A DNA stretch of 64,000 bases from positions 1 to 64,000 of the forward strand of contig JAFQPO010000004.1 of the NCBI GenBank assembly GCA_017411715.1, written 5' to 3'. The translations under genes and the position numbers were made by a program. The notes beneath the pieces were generated by a model that did not search any database, was not told where the DNA came from, and saw nothing but the letters and a program-made list of their open reading frames with translations. Origin of the DNA: Bacilli bacterium (GTDB lineage Bacteria > Bacillota_I > Bacilli_A > ML615J-28 > CAG-313). Every line of letters begins with the position of its first letter. Position 1 is the stretch's first letter. Shown one piece after another: positions 46,127 through 54,029 of this stretch.

Positions 46127-46174
46127 AAAAAGCGATAATAGAATACATATGAGTACTCTATTATCGTTTTTTTT
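46127..46174. terminator. bidirectional terminator between the kinase and DUF2804 genes
   Basis: Stem CGATAATAGA (46133-46142) with TCTATTATCG (46157-46166), flanked by an A run on the left and T run on the right, serving the convergent genes on both strands. Confidence 0.85.
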
Positions 46175-47207
46175 ACCATTTATTATATACTTTTTCAGCA
46201 AAACCAATCATGTTCTTAATTTCAATTTTTTGATTGTTATCTAAAATGATAGTTCCATTAAATAATCCGAATATTTGATGTTGTTTACTACAAATGATAC
46301 CAACGTTAGTGATAGACTTACGGTCAAGAATAGGAGTAAAGTCCATTTCAAATCGTTTATCATTTGATGTAAATGTCCAAGGTGATAAAAAGTCATCTTG
46401 ACCTTTTTCATTCTTAGGGATGTTAAATGTTACTTGATCTAGTTTATGCATAGTTCCATTGTAGAATACTGCATTTTCACTTCCATTAGAAGTATCACCA
46501 AAACCGTACCCGATATTGAAGCCTATTTCATTACCATCAATGATAGAAGTAGCGCTTCCCCAGTACCAAGTATTTTTGTATGTCCAAACGCCACGCCCCC
46601 AGTCTAAGATAGCTCTTGTATCATCTTCATTAAATATTACTTCATAAGAGCCAACTTTCGCATAACCTTTGGTTTTAAAACCAACAATTTTTTGATTATA
46701 GTAAAAGGCTTTTTTATCTTCAGCAAAAGGAGTTAGCATAACAATTGAATCATGTGGTTCATTTGTTAATTCAAAGTGACACTCAAAACTTTGATTATCA
46801 TTGAAATTATATATTTCTGCATCTAGAATTCGTTTGCCATCTTTGTGAATGTAAGAGAACTTAGCTTGTTTAGTATCGACAATAACATCACCGGTTTTAC
46901 TTGAGTAAGGTAGATTTCTTTTGCCATTTGTGAACCAGTGCATTATTGATTTTGTTCTCTCACTAGGTTTAGAAAAATCAATAAATGAAGCGCTTAAAAG
47001 TCCCATATATGAATTGTCATCTACTGTTAGGGCTACTGCGAAGTGTTTATTTATTATTAAGTAATAATCCCATTCTTTTATTCTTATCTTTTTGGCTTTT
47101 ATTTTTGTTCTATCATAGTCTTTAATTAGACTTTTGGCATAACCTTTCTCGATTAATTCACCAAATTCATTTAAAAGAGGACCTTTAGTAGTAATTTCTT
47201 TATTCAT
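46173..47207 (-). CDS. DUF2804 family protein
   Basis: A 344-residue cytoplasmic protein of family DUF2804 (PF10974). It starts EITTKGPLLNEFGELIEKGYAKSLI and continues IKEWDYYLIINKHFAVALT, followed by a beta-rich body with many Trp and Gly (FGDTSNGSENAVFYNGT). The family has no known reaction; the fold resembles lipocalin/AttH-like carotenoid or lipid proteins. ATG 47207 is preferred because GAAGG lies 8 bases upstream. It overlaps the stop of the GDPD lipoprotein gene by 8 bases, so the two are coupled. Confidence 0.82.
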   Translation of the reverse strand: MNKEITTKGPLLNEFGELIEKGYAKSLIKDYDRTKIKAKKIRIKEWDYYLIINKHFAVALTVDDNSYMGLLSASFIDFSKPSERTKSIMHWFTNGKRNLPYSSKTGDVIVDTKQAKFSYIHKDGKRILDAEIYNFNDNQSFECHFELTNEPHDSIVMLTPFAEDKKAFYYNQKIVGFKTKGYAKVGSYEVIFNEDDTRAILDWGRGVWTYKNTWYWGSATSIIDGNEIGFNIGYGFGDTSNGSENAVFYNGTMHKLDQVTFNIPKNEKGQDDFLSPWTFTSNDKRFEMDFTPILDRKSITNVGIICSKQHQIFGLFNGTIILDNNQKIEIKNMIGFAEKVYNKW

Positions 47208-49260
47208 TAGTAGTACCTTCATTTTTCATATTTTGTAGTGTAATATAACAATCTTTAATAGTTAAAACATCACATGTTACATAATCAACACCCATTTTAA
47301 CCCATTTTATTAAATCTATTTTTGTTTGGTATTGGCTAAAAGTATAACAAGATACTTCTAAACCATGTTTTTGATATTTTTTAATCCATTCTTCTGTGTT
47401 ATTATTATTTGAAATATTAAAACTAATATCTAAGTTATAAGCAACACAAGTATTTAAAGTTTCGCTTGTAGCACAAGAAGAAACTAAATATTGTAGTTTT
47501 ACATTATCATAACCATTATTTCTGAACCATTTTAAACATTCAAGTTGAGAACCTAAGAAGATTACTTCATCATCTAGTTTCTTTTCCTTGACTAAACTCA
47601 TTAGTGCTGGTAATTTTGAACAATCATTATTATTAATACCAGGATTATATTTTAATTCAATTACTGGAGAAATATCATATGTATAACAAATATCTAAGAA
47701 TTTCTCTAATGTACAAATCGTTGAAGTGTATGTTTTCCCACCACGAGTTTTTGTTTCTGTTACATCTTTTAAATCAGCCCAGTTTGTACTACTAATTTGA
47801 ATGCCTGCAAATGTTTCATCGTGACAAACAACAAAGACACCATCTTTAGTTACTCTAATATCACATTCAATGGCTGTATATCCTTGTTTAGTAGCAGCAT
47901 TAAGGAAGGCTTCCTCTGTATTCATAATACCATAATAACACCCTGCATGACCAATGAATTCTAAGTCATGATCCCATACGACAGTAATATTTCTTTTGAC
48001 AGAAGTTGAATTTCCCTTTTTATCACTAACAGATAATATTATTTCGTAAGTTCCTCGCACGATATTATTTACTGTTCCTTCAACTGTGATGTTTGAGGTG
48101 ATATCTCCATCACGATTATCTATAGCGGTAACGTTTGTAAGAGGATCAAATGTTTCACCCGCTGAGATTGTGACATCTAGTTCTTCAACTTCTATTACGG
48201 GTGCTGTTTCATCAGGAGTAACAACATAAAATGTTTTAGATCCTGTAATTGCACCATTAACCATTGCGTTAGCAGTAATAGTTACTTCGCCTTCTTTAAG
48301 GCCTTTAAGATATCCGCTGCTATTTATTTTGGCAATAGAAGGGTCACTTGAAATCCATACCGTTTGAACTGTAGCGCCATGTGGCATCATTTGAGAATAT
48401 AAATAGATAGTTTCGCCAATTTCAATTGTATCTGTTTCAGAAATAATACTCATGTAGCGTTCAAAGTAGTCGATTTCAACAGTGATTTCGCCGTAAACAT
48501 CAGGGTTATCAACGCTTGTAGCAATAACTTGAATGATACCTTCTTGAAGAGGAGAAAGAACTCCATCTTCAGAGATAGTTGCGATAGTATCATCGGATGT
48601 TGACCAAATGATTTTACCTGTTGCATTAGATGGAATAGTACTTAAAGTATAAGTAGGTGTTTCTTCTAAATCAACTAGCGTTTTTCCATTAATGTTTATT
48701 TTAGTGTAAGGAACATAGGCAATTATTTCACATGAATTACTGATGTTAGGATTATTAATAGAAGTAGCAGTAACTTTATATGTACCTGACTTTTTAAATT
48801 CTAAATAATTATTATCAGTTATAATTACATTTTGTTCATCATTTGTTTCCCATTTTAATTCAGGGAATGATGCATTACTAGGAGAAATGGTTGCTTTTAG
48901 TGGAACTTTAGTGTTAATAGATACCCTAGAAGGTAGTTTGATTGTGATTTCTTCAACATCAATTGCTTTTGATATTATAATTGTAATATCTTTCATGATA
49001 CTTGTATTTGATGTTAGGGTTGCTCTTAAAATTGCAGTACCTTCTTTTAATGCTTCAATTTTACCATCTGCTGAGACATTTAATAATTCAGGAGTAGTAG
49101 TAGACCAAGAAACTGAAGAAGTAGATGTTGCAATTGTTGTTTCTTTTTCAACTAAAGTTGATTTGACTGATACATCAATAGTTGGTTGTTGGGTGTTGCA
49201 ACTTACTACTAATAATAATGCGTAAAATAAAAAAGTAAATAAACAAATTCTTTTTTTCAT
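47200..49260 (-). CDS. lipoprotein with Ig-like repeats and a C-terminal GDPD domain
   Basis: A 686-residue exported lipoprotein. The signal peptide ends in lipobox LLVVSC. Three to four bacterial Ig-like (Big_2) domains follow (about 25-350, with repeats such as SVSWSTTTPELLNVSADGKI and WSTSDDTIATISEDGVL). Next is a DUF5011/HYR-like module (355-430, AIDNRDGDITSNITVEG). The glycerophosphodiester phosphodiesterase domain spans about 433-686: NTEEAF, IECDIRVTKDGVFVVCHDE. It should cleave glycerophosphodiesters or lipid head groups outside the cell. The usual HRG opening reads H438-A439-G, losing the phosphate-binding Arg, so activity is uncertain. It heads a two-gene operon. Confidence 0.88.
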   Translation of the reverse strand: MKKRICLFTFLFYALLLVVSCNTQQPTIDVSVKSTLVEKETTIATSTSSVSWSTTTPELLNVSADGKIEALKEGTAILRATLTSNTSIMKDITIIISKAIDVEEITIKLPSRVSINTKVPLKATISPSNASFPELKWETNDEQNVIITDNNYLEFKKSGTYKVTATSINNPNISNSCEIIAYVPYTKININGKTLVDLEETPTYTLSTIPSNATGKIIWSTSDDTIATISEDGVLSPLQEGIIQVIATSVDNPDVYGEITVEIDYFERYMSIISETDTIEIGETIYLYSQMMPHGATVQTVWISSDPSIAKINSSGYLKGLKEGEVTITANAMVNGAITGSKTFYVVTPDETAPVIEVEELDVTISAGETFDPLTNVTAIDNRDGDITSNITVEGTVNNIVRGTYEIILSVSDKKGNSTSVKRNITVVWDHDLEFIGHAGCYYGIMNTEEAFLNAATKQGYTAIECDIRVTKDGVFVVCHDETFAGIQISSTNWADLKDVTETKTRGGKTYTSTICTLEKFLDICYTYDISPVIELKYNPGINNNDCSKLPALMSLVKEKKLDDEVIFLGSQLECLKWFRNNGYDNVKLQYLVSSCATSETLNTCVAYNLDISFNISNNNNTEEWIKKYQKHGLEVSCYTFSQYQTKIDLIKWVKMGVDYVTCDVLTIKDCYITLQNMKNEGTTNE

Positions 49261-49317
49261 AATATCCTCGCTTTCTTACTAATATTATAATATATTTTTT
49301 ATTTTCAAACATTATAA

Positions 49318-49346
49318 TTGCAAAAAAACTAATATAATGATATAAT
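49318..49346 (+). promoter_or_regulatory. promoter of the small membrane protein genes
   Basis: TTGCAA (49318-49323), a 17-base spacer and TATAAT (49341-49346) preceded by TGA. The same 115-base gap holds a minus-strand TATAAT (49289-49284) likely serving the GDPD gene. Confidence 0.75.
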
Positions 49347-49375
49347 AAAATAAGTATTTGAAAAGGAGCATTATT

Positions 49376-49798
49376 ATGGATAATGAAGAAAAAGTTTTAT
49401 TAGTTGAAGAAGAAGCTTCTACAGAAGAACAAGAAGTTGTTACTGCTCAAGAAGAAGACGATGATGATGATAGTTCATTAGGCTTTGTAGCGTTCTTGGC
49501 ATCTGTATTAGGATTAGCAGTATTTGGTATTATTTTTGGCTTTGTTCATTTAGCAAGTAAACAACAAAAATATCGTAAGCTAGCTGTTGCTGGTATTGTT
49601 ATTAGTACTGTTTCTTATGTAACAACAACAATTATTTTAGCTTGGTCTTATTCTATGCAAATATTATCAATGCTAATGAATATTGGTTTAGCATCTGGTG
49701 CTAATCCTACTGGATTTTCAGTTGTGCTAATCTTAGTGCTTGTATTACCGGTTTTAGTATTAGTATTTACAATGTTTTTATTCTTAGCTAGAAAATAA
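49376..49798 (+). CDS. small membrane protein with acidic N-terminus
   Basis: A 140-residue protein. Residues 1-36 are strikingly acidic (EEQEVVTAQEEDDDDDSS) and are followed by about three membrane helices with a DUF4190-like layout: FVAFLASVLGLAVFGIIFGFV, then KLAVAGIVISTVSYV, then a C-terminal helix. The function is unknown. ATG 49376 is preferred over an upstream TTG because AAAGGAG lies 7 bases before it. A related DUF4190-like gene follows after 17 bases. Confidence 0.72.
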   Translation: MDNEEKVLLVEEEASTEEQEVVTAQEEDDDDDSSLGFVAFLASVLGLAVFGIIFGFVHLASKQQKYRKLAVAGIVISTVSYVTTTIILAWSYSMQILSMLMNIGLASGANPTGFSVVLILVLVLPVLVLVFTMFLFLARK

Positions 49799-49815
49799 AT
49801 TGATAGGTGAAAGTT

Positions 49816-50169
49816 ATGAAATGTTCAGTTTGCGGTGGAAAAGTTTATGAAACTGATAATTTCTGTGAAAAATGTGGAGCCGATTTAAAAGTGCAACCAC
49901 CACTTGCTAAAAAGAATGATGACTTAGCAATTGTTGGATTTGTGTTAGCTTTTATTTTCCCACTTGTTGGGTTAATTCTTTCATGCATATCATTTAATAA
50001 AATAAAAAAAGAAGATTTAGCAGGTAAAGAATTTGCATTAGCAGGAATTATTATAAGTGCAGCTCAATTAGGAATAGGTTTGATTAGCTCACTTATTGGA
50101 TTAATTGGATTTTTTGAATATTTTATTGAAATTATTATTACGCTAGTAAGTATTTTCTCACAAGTTTAG
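49816..50169 (+). CDS. zinc-ribbon membrane protein (DUF4190-like)
   Basis: A 117-residue protein. It has an N-terminal zinc ribbon with two CxxC pairs (CSVCGG, CEKCGA), then two to three membrane helices in the DUF4190 style (LAIVGFVLAFIFPLVGLILSCISFNKI, then EFALAGIIISAAQLGI). Proteins of this build are common in Firmicutes and have no defined role. ATG 49816 follows AGGTG by 6 bases. It is cotranscribed with the preceding gene. Confidence 0.78.
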   Translation: MKCSVCGGKVYETDNFCEKCGADLKVQPPLAKKNDDLAIVGFVLAFIFPLVGLILSCISFNKIKKEDLAGKEFALAGIIISAAQLGIGLISSLIGLIGFFEYFIEIIITLVSIFSQV

Positions 50170-50199
50170 TAAAAATATTTACAAATGAATTCTAAATCG

Positions 50200-50228
50200 T
50201 TGCATTTTTTGAAATACTGTGTTATAAT
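50200..50228 (+). promoter_or_regulatory. promoter of the first DUF898-like gene
   Basis: TTGCAT (50200-50205), a 17-base spacer and TATAAT (50223-50228) with TGT before it. Confidence 0.75.
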
Positions 50229-50270
50229 ATGGTATAAGATTTTATTTTAAAGGAAAAAAAGGAGACAATT

Positions 50271-50906
50271 ATGGAAAATAAATCTGTTTTTAAAGGGACT
50301 GCATTAGGATTATTCGGTCACGTTTTACTAGGAAGTTTATTAACAAGTGTTACTTGTGGTATTATGGCTCCATGGGCAGTTTGCTATGTTGCTGAATACG
50401 TTGCATCAAACACTTATGTTAGTGGACGTCAATTAGAATTCAAAGGAACTTTCGGTGGTTTATTTGGTTCTTATATTAAATGGTTCTTATTATCAATCGT
50501 TACTTGTGGTATCTATAGCTTCTGGCTAGTTGGTAACATGGTTAAATGGATGATTTCTAATCTTCATTTCGCTGACAACCAAGGTGCTTTAACTTCTGAA
50601 TACACTGGTTCTGCATTAAGTGTTTTCGGTTACTGCTTCTTATCTGGTTTATTATCAAGTGTTACTTGCGGTATCGCTGCTCCATGGGCAATCGCTATGT
50701 TATTAAAGAACATTTTATCTCAAGCTGTTATCGATGGTGAAAAATTAACTAACGATTGCAACGGTGGATCATTCTTCGTTACTTATTTCGTAGGTTTAAT
50801 TTTATCTGGTATCACTTGCGGTATTTACAGCATTTGGTTCGCTGCTAAAGTTGTTGGATGGGTTGTTGAACACACATCTGCACCTGAAGCTGCTCCTGCT
50901 GAATAA
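50271..50906 (+). CDS. DUF898-like membrane protein, first paralog
   Basis: A 211-residue membrane protein made of internal repeats. Units such as SVTCGIMAPWAVCYVAEY, SIVTCGIYSFWLVGNMVKW, SVTCGIAAPWAIAMLLKN and GITCGIYSIWFAAKVVGW recur with similar spacing. TxGIxxPWA is the hallmark of DUF898 (PF05987), and a GRQLEFKG loop between helices fits. Codon use is unusually rich in C-ending codons for this window, which may mean high expression. It has its own promoter and terminator and is monocistronic. A paralog lies at 51623; function unknown. Confidence 0.82.
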   Translation: MENKSVFKGTALGLFGHVLLGSLLTSVTCGIMAPWAVCYVAEYVASNTYVSGRQLEFKGTFGGLFGSYIKWFLLSIVTCGIYSFWLVGNMVKWMISNLHFADNQGALTSEYTGSALSVFGYCFLSGLLSSVTCGIAAPWAIAMLLKNILSQAVIDGEKLTNDCNGGSFFVTYFVGLILSGITCGIYSIWFAAKVVGWVVEHTSAPEAAPAE

Positions 50907-50933
50907 TCAAGTAGAACAATAAATTAAAAACAT

Positions 50934-50963
50934 TAAGGGGTTCGTAAGAATCCCTTACTTTTT
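50934..50963 (+). terminator. intrinsic terminator of the first DUF898-like gene
   Basis: A 10-bp stem with one G-T pair (TAAGGGGTTC / GAATCCCTTA), a four-base loop and a T run. Confidence 0.75.
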
Positions 50964-50975
50964 ATAGGAGAAGAT

Positions 50976-51530
50976 ATGAAAGGATTAAAATTAGGACAAA
51001 AGGTTTTAATTATTGGAAGTCCTGGTAGTGGTAAAAGCACACTAGGTAAAAAACTTCATAAAATTACTAATTATCCATTACATCATTTAGACGTAATATG
51101 GTGGCGTCCTAATTGGACTCACATATCGGATGATGAATTTTTAAATAAAATAAATAGTATTACTAGTACTGATGCGTGGATTATTGATGGACAATACTCT
51201 AGAAATTTAGAAGTTCGACTACAAAAAGCTGATACAGTTATTTTTCTGGATTATAAAAGAGGAGTATGTATTAGTAGAATATTGAAAAGAATAATTAAAT
51301 ATCATAAAATACCACGTGATGACATTTATGAAGGATGCCCTGAAAAACTAGATTTTTCTTTTTTAAAATGGACATGGGGATATCCAAAACGTGAAAAACC
51401 CAATATTTATAAATTTATGAAAAAATACGAAAATGTTAATTGGATTGTCTTTAAGAATACCAAAGAATTAAATAAGTATCTTAAAATATTAGAAAACAAC
51501 TCATTTTTACCATCTTTAAAAAGACATTAA
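50976..51530 (+). CDS. FlaR-like P-loop kinase (adenylate-kinase-related)
   Basis: A 184-residue cytoplasmic nucleotide-binding protein. Walker A is IIGSPGSGKST. It continues HHLDVIWWRPNW, DAWIIDGQYSR and ADTVIFLDYKRGVCISRIL, matching the DNA topology modulation protein FlaR family, which is related to adenylate kinases. The substrate is not known. It lies 12 bases beyond the preceding terminator, with GGAGAAG before the start. It could depend on read-through or on a promoter I did not see. Confidence 0.85.
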   Translation: MKGLKLGQKVLIIGSPGSGKSTLGKKLHKITNYPLHHLDVIWWRPNWTHISDDEFLNKINSITSTDAWIIDGQYSRNLEVRLQKADTVIFLDYKRGVCISRILKRIIKYHKIPRDDIYEGCPEKLDFSFLKWTWGYPKREKPNIYKFMKKYENVNWIVFKNTKELNKYLKILENNSFLPSLKRH

Positions 51531-51540
51531 TCAACATAAT

Positions 51541-51571
51541 TTGATATTTTGTGCATATATTTTGATATAAT
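51541..51571 (+). promoter_or_regulatory. promoter of the second DUF898-like gene
   Basis: TATAAT (51566-51571) preceded by TGA. A TTGATA at 51541-51546 gives a 19-base spacer, so recognition probably rests on the extended -10. Confidence 0.55.
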
Positions 51572-51622
51572 ATAGATAATACATTATAATGTTATAAATA
51601 ATACACAGGAAAAGAGGAGAAA

Positions 51623-52252
51623 ATGAGAAAATCTGTTTACAATGGTTCAGTTGGTGGATTGTTTGGACAAATGTTTATTGCTAGTTTAGTAGCATCAGTT
51701 ACTTGTGGGATTATGACTCCATGGGCTGTATGTTATGTAGTTAAATATATTATTAATAATTCATCTATTAATGGACGCCAATTAAAATTTACTGGTAGCG
51801 CATTGTCATATTTTGGCAATTGCTTATTATGGGGATTATTAATATCTGTAACATGTGGTATTTATACATTCTGGGTTGCTGGTGATCAATTAAAATGGTT
51901 TATCAAGAATATCCATTTTGAAGATAGTCAAGGTTCACCTGTTAGTGAATATGATGGTTCATCTTTACGTTTAGGATGCTATTTGATTATCACTGGAAGT
52001 TTAATGGGTAGTGTTGTTTTAGCTCCATGGCTTGCAACTTTACTAATTAAAAAAATTATTGCCAATGTTACAATTGATGGTGAAAAATTACACTTTGAAT
52101 ATGATGAATCTAGATTCTTAGATTACTATTTAGCTAATTTCTTAGTATTTGTTACTTGTGGTATTTATAGCTTTTGGTTAAATCATTATCTAGTTGAATG
52201 GTTCATTACAGGAGTAAATACTAATGAACCTGAGCTTCTTATAGAAGGCTAA
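51623..52252 (+). CDS. DUF898-like membrane protein, second paralog
   Basis: A 209-residue relative of the protein at 50271, sharing the order of repeats: SVTCGIMTPWAVCYVVKY, NGRQLKF, SVTCGIYTFWVAGDQLKWFIKNIHF and FVTCGIYSFWLNHYLVEWF. The third unit has diverged (GSVVLAPWLATLLIKK). Codon use is ordinary AT-rich, unlike its paralog. It has its own promoter and terminator. GAGGAG precedes the start. Confidence 0.8.
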   Translation: MRKSVYNGSVGGLFGQMFIASLVASVTCGIMTPWAVCYVVKYIINNSSINGRQLKFTGSALSYFGNCLLWGLLISVTCGIYTFWVAGDQLKWFIKNIHFEDSQGSPVSEYDGSSLRLGCYLIITGSLMGSVVLAPWLATLLIKKIIANVTIDGEKLHFEYDESRFLDYYLANFLVFVTCGIYSFWLNHYLVEWFITGVNTNEPELLIEG

Positions 52253-52280
52253 TAATAATTTATTTATGTGTATTATTGTG

Positions 52281-52319
52281 AAAAATGGACTTTAGCAAGC
52301 TATTAAAGTCCTTTTTTTG
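52281..52319 (+). terminator. intrinsic terminator of the second DUF898-like gene
   Basis: Stem GGACTTTA / TAAAGTCC with a nine-base loop and a run of seven T. Confidence 0.85.
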
Positions 52320-52333
52320 TTATTGTTATTTGG

Positions 52334-52362
52334 TTTACTTTTTAGCTAAATTATAGTATAAT
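52334..52362 (+). promoter_or_regulatory. promoter of the Ig-like/VanZ gene pair
   Basis: TTTACT (52334-52339), a 17-base spacer and TATAAT (52357-52362). Confidence 0.65.
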
Positions 52363-52408
52363 AACAATGTTGTGCGAAATATAATTGTAGTAGGAAATGG
52401 AATATTAT

Positions 52409-54013
52409 ATGAAGAAGTTTATCTCTCTAACATGTTTATTAGTATGGTCTATTACCCTTGTTTTAATTTTAACTTTTGCTACTGACGTAGCAGCTTTTAT
52501 TACTGATACATTATCAAGCGTATATCATATTTATATTGATAGTGTTGATGTTGAAGATATTAATCTAAACTTACAATCTGATTATAAGCCTAATAGATAT
52601 TATCCATTGCAATACGAGGTAAAAACCAAAGGAAATAAATATACACCATTAAAGTTTGAAAATTTAACTCTTGAATATTTAAATTTATATACAGATGGTT
52701 CATTTACAACTAAGGAGATAGAAGAAGATTACGCAGTTGGAAAAATTAAAATAACAGCGTCTTACGATTTAGATTTTGAAAAGATTATAGAAATACCTAT
52801 TAAAAAAGTTTATCCTGATGTAATGAAACTAACTGCCTTTACTGCATCAGTTCATCTTACTACGACAACTCCGCAAATTGGGATACCTTTTTATGTATAT
52901 CCACAATTTAATCCTGATTTAGAATTTACTGAACGAAGTATAGAGTTTACATACGATCAAGAGTATTTAGAATTAAGAGATACAAATTGTTTTGTCGGCA
53001 AAAAAGAAGGAACAACAACAATTACTGCTACTATGAAAAATGGTTTATCTGATAGTTATGAAATTACAATCACTCCTGCTCCTATAGAAGTTACTGAGTT
53101 TGATGATGTTAGATTCTATTATTATGAAAGTGAAGATTGGGATGAAAATACTGGTATTGGCTATAAATCAGGAGTATTTTATCCAATTCTTAAATTAAAT
53201 GGTGAATCATTATATACAGATTTTACAATTACATCTAGTGATAAATCTATTGTCGATATTGGATATATTGGATTTATTCATTTTAAAGAAGTCGGTGATG
53301 CTGTAGTTACAATAACGTTACCAAATGGTTTTAAAAAAGAATACCCTGTTAGTGTACGTAATCATATTAATCTCCCATCATTTAGTTGTAGTACGATGAA
53401 TTCTGATGGAGTAATTGAAGTGCCTGTTAGGGGGAAAACAGAAATTAGATATCAATTTCCTGAATTATCAGATGATGAGTATCAATATAAAAAAGTAGGT
53501 GCTAAATCAAATGGAAAAGTAAATGTTGCCGCTTTAGGTAGTAATGCATTTGTAATCACAGCAAATGAGCTAGGTGAGACAACAATTACTTTATATATGG
53601 ATGATGGCTTTAGCCCACGCGCTGAAAAAACATTTAAGGTGAGAATTGTTAAAAATCCTAATGTACTTATTCAAAGAGAATTTGATTTTACTAAGTTTGT
53701 CGCCAAAATATTAGGACATATGGGATTATTTATGATAGAAGCTTTAATTGCTTTCTGGGCATTACATACAATGCATTTTAAGAGACATTGGTTAGAAGGA
53801 ATCATTTTTATTGTAATTGGTCTTTTAGTAGGCTTTATATCTGAATTTATTCAACTATTTATGCCAAAAAGAAATGGCGCTATCAAAGATGTAGGAATTG
53901 ACATGCTAGGGTATATGATAGGATTTGGTATTGCTATTGCTGGTTTCTTAATATATAAAAAAATTAAAAAGACTAAATATCAACATGAAATAAAAACTGC
54001 TGAACATCATTAA
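52409..54013 (+). CDS. Ig-like/VanZ fusion membrane protein, first of tandem pair
   Basis: A 534-residue protein. An N-terminal membrane helix (about 6-28) leads to about 400 outside residues of bacterial Ig-like (Big-type) beta modules with recurring phrases such as ITSSDKSIVDIGYIGFIHF and TITLPNGFKKEYPVSVRN. The C-terminus (about 435-520) is a VanZ-like four-helix domain: KILGHMGLFMIEALIAFW, FISEFIQLFMPKRNGAIKDVGIDMLGYMIG. VanZ domains are linked to teicoplanin resistance and envelope sensing, but their chemistry is unknown. ATG 52409 fits AGGA better than ATG 52397. The gene heads a two-gene operon. Confidence 0.83.
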   Translation: MKKFISLTCLLVWSITLVLILTFATDVAAFITDTLSSVYHIYIDSVDVEDINLNLQSDYKPNRYYPLQYEVKTKGNKYTPLKFENLTLEYLNLYTDGSFTTKEIEEDYAVGKIKITASYDLDFEKIIEIPIKKVYPDVMKLTAFTASVHLTTTTPQIGIPFYVYPQFNPDLEFTERSIEFTYDQEYLELRDTNCFVGKKEGTTTITATMKNGLSDSYEITITPAPIEVTEFDDVRFYYYESEDWDENTGIGYKSGVFYPILKLNGESLYTDFTITSSDKSIVDIGYIGFIHFKEVGDAVVTITLPNGFKKEYPVSVRNHINLPSFSCSTMNSDGVIEVPVRGKTEIRYQFPELSDDEYQYKKVGAKSNGKVNVAALGSNAFVITANELGETTITLYMDDGFSPRAEKTFKVRIVKNPNVLIQREFDFTKFVAKILGHMGLFMIEALIAFWALHTMHFKRHWLEGIIFIVIGLLVGFISEFIQLFMPKRNGAIKDVGIDMLGYMIGFGIAIAGFLIYKKIKKTKYQHEIKTAEHH

Positions 54014-54029
54014 TTTTATGGAGGGTTTT

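Noticed and set aside
48887-49225. 112-codon plus-strand frame opposite the GDPD lipoprotein gene
   Set aside because: Rich in Ser/Val from antisense of Ig-like repeats; no ribosome binding site and no homology recognised.
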